Assembly (NCBI GenBank): GCA_001773135.1
Contig: MEVX01000010.1
Location: 1 to 41,402 of the forward strand
From: a candidate division WWE3 bacterium RIFOXYB1_FULL_43_24
GTDB lineage: Bacteria; Patescibacteriota; WWE3; UBA101185; UBA10185
DNA length: 41,402 nucleotides
Direction of reading: 5' to 3'
In this document: positions 1-8,369 of the stretch, piece after piece
Position numbering within the stretch: the stretch's first letter is position 1
Layout of the letters: each line of letters begins with the position of its first letter
Notes under the pieces: model-generated
The model's input: the letters and a program-made list of their open reading frames with translations, nothing else
Told to the model about the DNA's origin: nothing
Databases searched by the model: none
Made by a program: the position numbers and the translations under genes

Positions 1-269
1 AAATCCAGCGAGATAAATAGTGATGTTTCCTCGCGGCCTTTTTCATCGTTGAATGTTCCGATTGAATATTTAGCGTTTGTAAACCCATTTTCCGATATCT
101 TTTCCTGAAGATCGGGAATACTTTTAAGTCCGTCTCCGTACATAAATGCTTTAAACTTCTCCATTCCCATAGCTGACATTAAGTTTGGATGGTTTTCGGA
201 CAATATTTCCATTCTGTCGAGCACGTCCGTTTTATCCAGTTCTTGTTCAAATGAGCTTTCTATCATCAT
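1..269 (-). CDS. hypothetical protein, truncated by the window edge (N-terminal part MMIESSFEQELDKTDVLDRMEILSENHPNLMSAMGMEKF...)
   Basis: Open frame on the minus strand from ATG at 269 to the window edge; read by eye. Confidence 0.55.
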   Translation of the reverse strand, partial: MMIESSFEQELDKTDVLDRMEILSENHPNLMSAMGMEKFKAFMYGDGLKSIPDLQEKISENGFTNAKYSIGTFNDEKGREETSLFISLD

Positions 270-489
270 TTAAAATTATGACAGCGTATTGTTAGAACAT
301 CAATATTTGGGATATTACTTATAAGTATGGGGGTTCCATGTTCATTGAACCGACTTCCAAAATTTTACCTGTCGGTAAAAGTTCGTGAAATCTTTTCATT
401 TCGGTTGTCCGGAATGTTGATTCCTCGTAATCGTGGTGAGATTATGCCCACCCCTCAGTCTTTGCGTAGTAATACTCTTCGGGCATAAA

Positions 490-699
490 CTAAACTTTTT
501 TTCGGTTCTTAATCTTCTCTACGACCAAGTAAATTAGAGGTAAAATTCCCACGGAATTAACAACCAATAGCGCTACAAACCAGTACTTTTGGTTCTTTTG
601 AGCGCTTTTCCATAGCGCGAGTCCTCTTAAAACCAGATCCCACAAAATAAGCGGGTAAAATATGTAAGGGTTCTGAGTGATTGCTTCTAATGGTTGCAT
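490..699 (-). CDS. DUF5652-like small membrane protein
   Basis: Pattern PLILWDLVLRGLALWKSAQKNQKYWFVALLVVNSVGILPLIYL resembles the DUF5652/PLDc_N-like membrane family. Confidence 0.7.
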   Translation of the reverse strand: MQPLEAITQNPYIFYPLILWDLVLRGLALWKSAQKNQKYWFVALLVVNSVGILPLIYLVVEKIKNRKKV

Positions 700-706
700 A
701 GTTAAG

Positions 707-1024
707 TTAGCTTAAAAATAAAATAAAAATAAATAACGCGAAATAGATTAATCCCCACGCCACGGTCCACCCGACAAGGGTAAACGCTTCCCTGTATTTT
801 TTATCCCAAAACAAGACACCCGCACGTCCCAATATCATGACCGCAGAAATAACGGCGGATATTACAAAAAGGAGAAGCATTACGATTGGAGCATAAAATT
901 CCGACACAGGTTTACTAAAAGTGGGAGTTACAAAGTTAAAAAAGAACGAAATTAAAATTAAATACACCACAAATCCGGAAGCCTGCAAAAAAGCCAAAAA
1001 TGGAATGGAAAACTTTCTAATCAT
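707..1024 (-). CDS. small integral membrane protein, unknown function
   Basis: ORF with about 3 hydrophobic segments, directly upstream of the DUF5652-like gene on the same strand. Confidence 0.6.
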   Translation of the reverse strand: MIRKFSIPFLAFLQASGFVVYLILISFFFNFVTPTFSKPVSEFYAPIVMLLLFVISAVISAVMILGRAGVLFWDKKYREAFTLVGWTVAWGLIYFALFIFILFLS

Positions 1025-1122
1025 GGGTTTATTATACTCTTTGTGGCAGTTTCTATTGTTAAATCCGTTAATTTATACGCTATACACGTGTAATTTTTGT
1101 CTACAGCCCATACGCCAAATTT

Positions 1123-1620
1123 TTATCTGCCCACGGGTAAACTTTCGCAGGCTTCGCCATCCTTATCACCGTCTAATCGGTTGACGTCATTTCCCAGGCC
1201 GCCGACTTTTTCATAAAAGTTTTGGGCATCGGGCTGTGTTGAAAAGTCATCGCAATTATAATCGTTCGAAGCTTTACCTTTTGTGGAGTCGGTTGTTGTG
1301 TTACCGAACATGTCGAATAAAACATTTCCTGATTCGTCTCTTGTGACTTTTGATTCTTCAAAGGATTTTGTTTGGATTAGTTTTTGCAGATCCCAATCGT
1401 TATTTGAAACCTCCATACCAAGTGCTGCCAATAACGCTATAAAAGCAACTGCTAAAGCAATTCTAGCTTTTTCCCATATAACAAAAAGTACAGCAACGAC
1501 GGCCAAAAGAAATATTATTATTCCGAGTCTAAGCTTTTTGTTTCCCCGGATATTTTTCTTGGGTTTTGCGGAAATAGTTTCAACGCCACTATCCATAGTT
1601 GTAGCATTATTTTCTTCCAT
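1123..1620 (-). CDS. membrane protein with C-terminal excalibur-type calcium-binding domain
   Basis: Two TM segments, then [22 protein letters not shown]...[16 protein letters not shown], matching the excalibur DxDxDGxxCE pattern. Confidence 0.75.
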   Translation of the reverse strand: MEENNATTMDSGVETISAKPKKNIRGNKKLRLGIIIFLLAVVAVLFVIWEKARIALAVAFIALLAALGMEVSNNDWDLQKLIQTKSFEESKVTRDESGNVLFDMFGNTTTDSTKGKASNDYNCDDFSTQPDAQNFYEKVGGLGNDVNRLDGDKDGEACESLPVGR

Positions 1621-1686
1621 GCTTTGAGTATACTATTTTTTCTAAAGTGCTCAAGGTAATCACAGTGATCACACGCAGTTTTTAAT

Positions 1687-1714
1687 TTGACACCCTAACC
1701 CGCGTGAGTATAAT
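1687..1714 (+). promoter_or_regulatory. sigma70-type promoter (TTGACA-16 bp-TATAAT)
   Basis: TTGACA at 1687-1692 and TATAAT at 1709-1714, upstream of the 1775 ORF, which also has a GAGGAGG ribosome-binding site. Confidence 0.75.
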
Positions 1715-1774
1715 ACGGGTAATTTCCAAGCATTAAAATCAAATGCATGACCGGACTAATAAGAGGAGGTTAAG

Positions 1775-2131
1775 ATGTACAGCTACGGGTTCTACCTGAC
1801 GACACTAATAAATGTCGGCATTTCTCTGGACATGCTGCTTTTATTAAGTGTGTTACTGGCAAATAGCATACCGGCTTCCAAAGTACAGCCTCTACCTCAT
1901 GTACCGCCTTTTGTAGAGTACATACCTGAGGAAGAATGGGAAGAGTTTGTAGGTAAGGTAGAAAAGGATAAATATAAAGTGGGCCCTAAATTTGTCCCTA
2001 TAGTTCCGCCCGAAGGCGGGGAGCCTGAGAAGCCCAAACCCGAACCCAAGAAACCCGCGTCTGCTGATCCGGATCTCACGATAGTTATTGAGGGGGTGGA
2101 TAATAAGTTTGAGAGTTCCGCATTTTCGTAG
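1775..2131 (+). CDS. single-TM protein with acidic/proline-rich tail, unknown function
   Basis: Consensus promoter, strong SD (aagaggaggttaagATG), N-terminal TM, PEGGEPEKPKPEPKKP segment, terminator downstream. Confidence 0.75.
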   Translation: MYSYGFYLTTLINVGISLDMLLLLSVLLANSIPASKVQPLPHVPPFVEYIPEEEWEEFVGKVEKDKYKVGPKFVPIVPPEGGEPEKPKPEPKKPASADPDLTIVIEGVDNKFESSAFS

Positions 2132-2144
2132 CTGCCCGTTAACA

Positions 2145-2188
2145 CCGGAGATACTCTTTAAAAAAGATGTCTCCGGCTTTTTTTATTT
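2145..2188 (+). terminator. intrinsic terminator
   Basis: ccggaga...tctccgg stem followed by a T-rich tract. Confidence 0.75.
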
Positions 2189-4681
2189 TTGAAAACGCAC
2201 TCTTTTTATACGGCTTGCAGTTTGCCCGAATGGGATGTTTATTGATTTGGAATGATTAACTACCATTTTAAAAATCTCGACTGCGAAAAACACCAGTAGT
2301 GAAAAACTAAAAGCGATCAGCCAATGATTTACGCTTAAAGCACTTATCTCGAAAAACTGTCTTGAAACAGCTGTTGAAAACGGTAGGTATTGAAGTGCTA
2401 ACCCGCCGATTACAGCCGCAAGTAAGTACTTATTGTTAAACAAATGATTTTTCCAAAATGGTTTTTTGGGCTCTCTTATGGCAAAGACATAAATCAGAGA
2501 GTTCAGACCTATTGTTATAAATGTAAATGATCTCGCCAAAACCAAGTCACCTGTTGAATTGTAAATGTATACGAAGGAACCCAACGCTATAAGACCCACG
2601 AGGAGACTTACAAATGAGATCAATAAAATCATTTGTGTATTAACAAGGAGCTCTTTAGTCGAACGGGGAGCTTCGTACATAATATCTTCTCTCTTTGGGT
2701 CTATTGTTAGTGCCAAATTGGGGAATCCGTCAGACACCAGATTAACCCAAAGTATTTGAACAGCTGTTATTGGCAGGGGTACTCCCAGTATTATTCCACC
2801 CAGAACAACGATAATTTCTCCGAAGGCATCGCACAGAAGATATAGAATAATTTTCCTAATGTTTTCAAACATTACTCTACCCTCTTCTACCGCGGCAATA
2901 ATGGTTGAGAAATTAGAATCGAGTAAAACAAGATCGGCAGATTCTTTTGCAACATCCGAAGCCTCTCCCACAACAACGCCGATATCCGATTTGTGTAAAG
3001 CCGGAGCGTCGTTTACTCCATCTCCTACCATAGCCACAACCTCCCCATTGTTTTTTAGGGCGTCTACTATTAAAAGTTTTTGGTCAGGAGTTGTTCTTGC
3101 GAATAGTTTTATATTTTTAACCTGGCGGGCAAGTTCGTCAGCCGAAAGTATAGAAAGCTGCTCCCCGGTCATTATTTGGTCTTTTGTTACGGGAATTCCC
3201 AGTTCCGATAGAACGAACTCCGATGTATTTGCATAGTCACCTGTTATAACCATTACTTTTATTCCGGCAATTTTGGCTTGTTCCAGAGCGTCCTTAACTC
3301 CCATTCTTACGGGGTCGGAAAACACCAATAAACCTACCCAGGATAAGTCACCTTTAGCGTCCGAGGTATCCAGAGTTATTTTCTCAACAGGGACTTCTTT
3401 TCTTGCAAAGCCCACTACTCTCTTTCCCTGTTTTGTAAGATTATCTATGGATGACACTACTTCCGCTTTTTCTTCATCGGATAAGGTCGTCCATTGGAGA
3501 AGTATTTCGGGGGCACCGTTCACAAATACTATGTTTTTTTCCTCGTTCCACTTGTTCAGACAGATCGAAAAGCGGTCTTTGGATGAAAAGGGTATGCTGT
3601 CTATTCTTGGAAGACTTGGTGTAGAATCTCCCATTATTTGTTTTCCCCACTCATAAGCCGATATCACGATAGGATCGTCTAAGTCGTTTGCCAGTAATGA
3701 CTGAATTGCCAACTCCTCTTTTTTTCCTATGTAGTCGACGACTTTCATTTGTCCCTGTGTTAATGTTCCTGTTTTATCGACGCATATAACCGTGACGCCA
3801 CCCAAAGTTTCGGCCGCCGCCAGCTTTCTAACAAGACCTTTTCGTTTAAGAATTTTTTGCATTCCTACAGCAAGAACAACTGTCAGAGAAACCAAGAGAC
3901 CTTCGGGGATACTTGAAACTGCCAAAGCCACCGAGGTGGTAAATATTTCTACGAGACTAAATTCGTGTATGAGCCCCACTATAAAGACGACAGTAATCAA
4001 CAATCCGATTACAATCAAAAGCTGTTTGCTGAACGTCTTTAACTGTCTTTGAAGCGGAGTAACCTCTTTTTCTTCCTGTATTTGCTCCGCGATTTTACCC
4101 ATTTTCGTGGAGGTGCCGATGGCTTCTATTTGAATTACGGCTTGTCCTGAAACGACCGTGGTTCCCATGAATAGACCGTCGTCCCTAACTTTTTTAACTG
4201 CCACGCTTTCTCCGGTCAAGATAGCTTCGTTCACGTGAAGTCTGTTCGAAGACAATATTTTTCCGTCTGCCGGTATTTTGTCTCCCTGGTTCAAGATTAC
4301 AATGTCGCCGGGAACAATTTGGCTCGAATCTATTAAAACCCTATTGCCGTCGCGAATTGCAGTTGCCTCGTCCGAAATGAATTTTTTTAGCGCGGCAAGA
4401 GCATTCGAAGTTTTGTATTCCTGTACAAAACCTAAAGTTGTGTTGATCACAACGGCCAAAAGAATTATAAAAGCGTTTGCATACTCCCCTATGATAAAAG
4501 TAATTATTGAGGACGCGAGCAAAACGTATACCAACGGGCTTTTGAGTTGTGATAAAAATAGGTAAAGTTTGCTTGGGGGAGCCTTTTCCGGAAGTACATT
4601 AAGTCCGTATTGTTCCTGCCGTTCAGTTACCTCGGTGCTTGTGAGTCCTTTTTCTTCTGTTAGGAACGGGTAGTTTTTCAT
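2183..4681 (-). CDS. P-type cation (Ca2+-like) transporting ATPase
   Basis: Motifs LTGES, DKTGTLTQG, MVGDGVNDAPAL and C-terminal cation-ATPase TM region. Confidence 0.95.
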   Translation of the reverse strand: MKNYPFLTEEKGLTSTEVTERQEQYGLNVLPEKAPPSKLYLFLSQLKSPLVYVLLASSIITFIIGEYANAFIILLAVVINTTLGFVQEYKTSNALAALKKFISDEATAIRDGNRVLIDSSQIVPGDIVILNQGDKIPADGKILSSNRLHVNEAILTGESVAVKKVRDDGLFMGTTVVSGQAVIQIEAIGTSTKMGKIAEQIQEEKEVTPLQRQLKTFSKQLLIVIGLLITVVFIVGLIHEFSLVEIFTTSVALAVSSIPEGLLVSLTVVLAVGMQKILKRKGLVRKLAAAETLGGVTVICVDKTGTLTQGQMKVVDYIGKKEELAIQSLLANDLDDPIVISAYEWGKQIMGDSTPSLPRIDSIPFSSKDRFSICLNKWNEEKNIVFVNGAPEILLQWTTLSDEEKAEVVSSIDNLTKQGKRVVGFARKEVPVEKITLDTSDAKGDLSWVGLLVFSDPVRMGVKDALEQAKIAGIKVMVITGDYANTSEFVLSELGIPVTKDQIMTGEQLSILSADELARQVKNIKLFARTTPDQKLLIVDALKNNGEVVAMVGDGVNDAPALHKSDIGVVVGEASDVAKESADLVLLDSNFSTIIAAVEEGRVMFENIRKIILYLLCDAFGEIIVVLGGIILGVPLPITAVQILWVNLVSDGFPNLALTIDPKREDIMYEAPRSTKELLVNTQMILLISFVSLLVGLIALGSFVYIYNSTGDLVLARSFTFITIGLNSLIYVFAIREPKKPFWKNHLFNNKYLLAAVIGGLALQYLPFSTAVSRQFFEISALSVNHWLIAFSFSLLVFFAVEIFKMVVNHSKSINIPFGQTASRIKRVRFQK

Positions 4682-4737
4682 AACTTAAACTGCATTAAGT
4701 ATAGCAAGCTTGTGCATTTTTGGGGTATAACTTTCGG

Positions 4738-4959
4738 TTAATTGGAGTTTTTGCTGTCGGTGCTTTTCCACGCTTTCCACGACACCTCGGCCTCTTTTTT
4801 TGTAACAACTTTAATGGCAATTCCCATCTGTACCAGCACGTAGTCCCCCACTTTTAATGGCATTCCGCCGGCGAGAGCCTGTCTCGTCTCAGTAGGATAT
4901 TCAATTATTAGCTTCCCGCCTTGGATCTCTTTTACTATACCCGGTATTGCTAAACACAT
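4738..4959 (-). CDS. hypC: hydrogenase assembly chaperone HypC/HupF family
   Basis: Protein starts MCLAIPGIVKEI...; the start is internal to the 132-aa ORF in the track (ATG at 4959). Confidence 0.9.
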   Translation of the reverse strand: MCLAIPGIVKEIQGGKLIIEYPTETRQALAGGMPLKVGDYVLVQMGIAIKVVTKKEAEVSWKAWKSTDSKNSN

Positions 4960-4980
4960 GTATCTGTTATTATACATAAT

Positions 4981-5505
4981 ATGGAATCTGCCAATGTTGC
5001 TGCTCAATCCACAGAAAAAAAGAAACTCGTTGTAGGTTGGTTTTCTTTTACCTGCAGTGAGGACAGCACAATTTTGTTTACCGAGCTTTTGAACGACCAC
5101 TTCGTCGAATGGAAAACGCTTGTCGAATTCAGACATTTAAAAGCTTTAAAGACTAAAAATTCTATCGAAAATCTGGACGTTGCTTTTATTGAAGGCGCGA
5201 TTTCTTCAGAAAAACAGGCAACAGAAGTCACTAAAATCCGAAATAACTCGAAATATGTAGTGGCAATAGGCGCGTGCGCGTGCAACGGACTTCCCTCTGC
5301 GAGCAGAAACATGTTCGTCCCTGAAAATACTAGCTTCAAAACCAAATGGTATATGGAACACTTTGATTATGCTGCTAAAGTGAAAAAACTCGAAGACGTT
5401 ATTAAAGTCGACGACAAGGTTGACGGGTGTCCAATGAACGCCGAAGCGTTTAAAACAGCTCTCTGGAAGTACTTAAAATTATTTAAAATAGTCGAAAATG
5501 CATAG
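4981..5505 (+). CDS. [NiFe]-hydrogenase small subunit, short single-cluster form (NuoB/20-kDa family)
   Basis: WFSFTCSEDSTILFTELLND, DVAFIEGAISSEKQ, AIGACACNG and DGCPMN motifs; overlaps the large subunit by 8 nt. Confidence 0.85.
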   Translation: MESANVAAQSTEKKKLVVGWFSFTCSEDSTILFTELLNDHFVEWKTLVEFRHLKALKTKNSIENLDVAFIEGAISSEKQATEVTKIRNNSKYVVAIGACACNGLPSASRNMFVPENTSFKTKWYMEHFDYAAKVKKLEDVIKVDDKVDGCPMNAEAFKTALWKYLKLFKIVENA

Positions 5506-6799
5506 CGGGAATATAACGATCGAAAATATAACTAAAATTGAGGGGACCGCCGGCGTTGAAGTTACTATTGAAAATGACAAGGTAACCGACCTTAAATTTA
5601 TTATTAAGGATTATAGAAGATTCTATACCGAAGCCGTACTAGGTAAGCCGTATATTGCTTCTCCTTCGTTTTTATCAAGAATTTGCGGTACCTGCTCGGT
5701 CGCCCATCTTTTTGCGTCTCTCGAAGCAATAGAAAAATCTCAGGACATTGTATTAACCGAGCAAACGCGTTTATTACGCAGGGTTGCGTATGACGGTTTA
5801 ATGATTCGCGACCACGCTCTGCATTTATACTTTTTCGTTTTGCCTGATGTCTTAGGCATTGATTCTATTTTGGACATACCGGATACTCACAATGACCCCG
5901 GGCACATACTCCTTCACGATTCGTTTGATATAAAAAAGCTCGGGACCGATATAACTGACGTAATTATCGGAGCTGCAATTCACGCACCATATCCGACGGT
6001 TGGTGGTTTTCTAAGAACCCCGGACCCGGCTAAATTCCCGGCTTTAATAGAAAGATTGGAGAAAATAAGACCGCAGGTTCTACGGGGGATTAAAACTTTT
6101 TACGATTATAAACAGGAGCAAGTAAGTGACTCGGACTTTTTATGTTTAAGAAACAGCACTAGTTTTGATTTCATCGAGGGAGAGATTACAAACTCCGACG
6201 GTAAGGCGATTTCAGAAAGCAATTTCCATGATTTTTTGAAATCTGTTGTCGTACCCTACTCACAATCAGAGGGTTATGTTTTTTCAGATGAACACGATAA
6301 CTATTTAGTAGGTTCGCTGGCCAGAATTAATTTTAATAAAGACCTTCTTAATCCGAGAACCAAACAGGATTGTGAAGAATATCTGAGTGTTTTTCCGTCA
6401 AGAAACATTCACCACAATAACTTGGCTCAGGCAATCGAAATTCTCCAGTGTGTGGACGACGCGCTCGATATTTTAAAAGGTATAAAGGTGGTCGACGAAA
6501 AGCCCGTCAAGATGCCCAAAAAGGCCGGTGTTGGAGTCGGAGTTGTGGAGGCTCCGAGAGGAACTTTGTATCACATGGCGCGGGTCAACGATAAAGGGAT
6601 GATAGAAGACTATGATGTTATTGTCCCGACCTCCCAGAACCAGATAAATATAGAAAAAGATCTGAAAAAGTACTTTGGTGCAAACCTGGATAAACCTGAA
6701 GATGTTCTTAGAGTGGAAGCCGAAAAAATAATCCGCGCCTACGATCCCTGCATGTCTTGCGCCACTAACTTCTTAAAGATTTCCTGGATCCGAAAGTAA
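5498..6799 (+). CDS. [NiFe]-hydrogenase large subunit (group 3-like)
   Basis: N-terminal RICGTCSVAH (L1) and C-terminal DPCMSC (L2) nickel ligand motifs. Confidence 0.93.
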   Translation: MHSGNITIENITKIEGTAGVEVTIENDKVTDLKFIIKDYRRFYTEAVLGKPYIASPSFLSRICGTCSVAHLFASLEAIEKSQDIVLTEQTRLLRRVAYDGLMIRDHALHLYFFVLPDVLGIDSILDIPDTHNDPGHILLHDSFDIKKLGTDITDVIIGAAIHAPYPTVGGFLRTPDPAKFPALIERLEKIRPQVLRGIKTFYDYKQEQVSDSDFLCLRNSTSFDFIEGEITNSDGKAISESNFHDFLKSVVVPYSQSEGYVFSDEHDNYLVGSLARINFNKDLLNPRTKQDCEEYLSVFPSRNIHHNNLAQAIEILQCVDDALDILKGIKVVDEKPVKMPKKAGVGVGVVEAPRGTLYHMARVNDKGMIEDYDVIVPTSQNQINIEKDLKKYFGANLDKPEDVLRVEAEKIIRAYDPCMSCATNFLKISWIRK

Positions 6800-7146
6800 T
6801 CTATCTCTTTTTCCATCGGTAGCCCTATTATCGTAACGTTGCCGAGCTTACCCAGTTTCTTAAGATATTTCAGCTGAAATCCCAAATCAAAATCGTGAAC
6901 AGAAACCGAACCGGTATTAATTAGTTTGTCGATGTCACTATCCACTATTAATTCCGGTTCTTCTATTCCTTCTACCGTGTCCATTATGTAAATCTGTTCG
7001 TCGGGCTCAAACGGCAAATCCGCGTTAGGCTCAACTTCTATAAACTCTATTTGAGGGAACACATCACTCAATTTTTTCCGTGCAACAAAAGCTTTGTTGT
7101 CCAAACTTAAATCTTTATTTCCGAATAAATAAACTTTCATTGGCAA
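6739..7146 (-). CDS. hydrogenase maturation protease (HyaD/HycI-like)
   Basis: MKVYLFGN...D N-terminus, IYIMDTVEG and SVHDFDLGFQLKYLKKLG motifs; adjacent and convergent to the large subunit. Confidence 0.75.
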   Translation of the reverse strand: MPMKVYLFGNKDLSLDNKAFVARKKLSDVFPQIEFIEVEPNADLPFEPDEQIYIMDTVEGIEEPELIVDSDIDKLINTGSVSVHDFDLGFQLKYLKKLGKLGNVTIIGLPMEKEIDYFRIQEIFKKLVAQDMQGS

Positions 7147-7184
7147 ACTTTATTTTACAATAGTTTTGTACTAATATCCTTGGT

Positions 7185-7889
7185 ATAGACAAAAAAGCGC
7201 TCAGATTAAACTCAAGATATACACTTCCGCCTAATTCTTTAGGTTATTGTGGGAAAGACTCGGCTCCCGAGAAATTTAAAGACTGCGTGACCAAAAGTAG
7301 ATGCGACGGAGTTGCAGAAGAATTTAAAAACTTTATAGTTTTACACCCGTATCTTAGAACATTATCTAAAATTACTGGGCTTCCGAAGTTCTCATATAAA
7401 GTAGTTGAGGGCTATTGGCTGGGCAACGAAAAGCTTCTTAAAGCCAAGAATAAGCACTACCCTATTTTGTTACACTTTTTCGCTAAACAGGGGGTTCCTG
7501 AATGGTTTGTCACCGAGCTAAAGAAAAGTAAGCCTAAAAAATTTATTCCAACCCACTTATTTCAGGTTTTGCACGTCGGTGTGGGAAGAGCTAGTGGCTC
7601 CGTTCCTTATAATCTTGAGTCGATTAATAACTGCATGATCCGCTGGGGGAAAGTGGAAAAGGTTAACAAAAAAACTGCGGTAGTTAAATTAAATTCGTTA
7701 AAAAAAGTTAAGGGCGTTTATAAACGCGTACTCATTACCGAAACGTTTCCATTTGTAGAAGGGTTTGTTCCGCGTATTAAAGTGGGGGACGTTGTTACTG
7801 TTCATTGGAAGCAGATAGTGAAAAAACTTAACGAAGAAGAGGTTGAGAAAATAACTTACTGGACGGACGAGGTTTTGAAAACTATTTAA
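7185..7889 (+). CDS. DUF6390-like, hydrogenase-associated protein
   Basis: The track ORF starts at GTG 7287, but the open frame extends upstream and encodes RYTLPPNSLGYCGKD, resembling the DUF6390 N-terminus. Later VVEGYWLGNEKLL, THLFQVLHVGVG and NNCMIRWGKV also fit. Start codon is uncertain (see findings). Confidence 0.65.
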   Translation: MDKKALRLNSRYTLPPNSLGYCGKDSAPEKFKDCVTKSRCDGVAEEFKNFIVLHPYLRTLSKITGLPKFSYKVVEGYWLGNEKLLKAKNKHYPILLHFFAKQGVPEWFVTELKKSKPKKFIPTHLFQVLHVGVGRASGSVPYNLESINNCMIRWGKVEKVNKKTAVVKLNSLKKVKGVYKRVLITETFPFVEGFVPRIKVGDVVTVHWKQIVKKLNEEEVEKITYWTDEVLKTI

Positions 7890-7893
7890 AAAG

Positions 7894-7930
7894 AAAAAAG
7901 CCGGTCTTTTTGTTAAAAGTTCCGGCTTTT
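7894..7930. terminator. intrinsic, possibly bidirectional, terminator
   Basis: aaaagccgg...ccggctttt hairpin between convergent genes. Confidence 0.75.
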
Positions 7931-7939
7931 AATTACTCC

Positions 7940-8275
7940 TCAATCCTTTAATACTACGGGTTTTTTTACTACAGTTTCAATAGCGAATAGGATGTCAGCT
8001 TCGAGGTCTTCCCAGTTAAAAACGATATTCTTTTCAATACACAGGCAGTACGGGCTGATATCTATTCGCTCGATGCCCTCGACATCATTGAGTTTTATTA
8101 GTAATTCATGCCCCAAATACCCCACTTTACTATACCGGAGTGCGACTATATCCAGGGGAAAATCGAAGACTTCTAAAGCTGAGTCACATATTCGCTGTTT
8201 AACGTTGTATAACCTATACCTGCTTCCACCCGAACGTTTATCGATTTTTACCAGCAGTGTATCGTATGCAGCCAT
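7940..8275 (-). CDS. hypothetical protein
   Basis: Start set at MAAYDTLL because of the strong SD (aaggaggagaaggagATG); consensus promoter upstream. Confidence 0.7.
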   Translation of the reverse strand: MAAYDTLLVKIDKRSGGSRYRLYNVKQRICDSALEVFDFPLDIVALRYSKVGYLGHELLIKLNDVEGIERIDISPYCLCIEKNIVFNWEDLEADILFAIETVVKKPVVLKD

Positions 8276-8340
8276 CTCCTTCTCCTCCTTATCGTGAGTT
8301 AACAGCAATATATTTATCGCTATTATTGAGAATAGAGGTA

Positions 8341-8368
8341 ATTATAAACTAACCTGAAAGGGTGTCAA
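8341..8368 (-). promoter_or_regulatory. sigma70-type promoter (TTGACA-16 bp-TATAAT)
   Basis: Reverse complement reads TTGACAccctttcaggttagttTATAAT, upstream of the 7940-8275 gene. Confidence 0.75.
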
Positions 8369-8369
8369 C

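Noticed and set aside
4960-5136. N-terminal extension of the hypC ORF in the track
   Set aside because: HypC begins with the invariant MCLAIPG; the extension overlaps the divergent hydrogenase small subunit.
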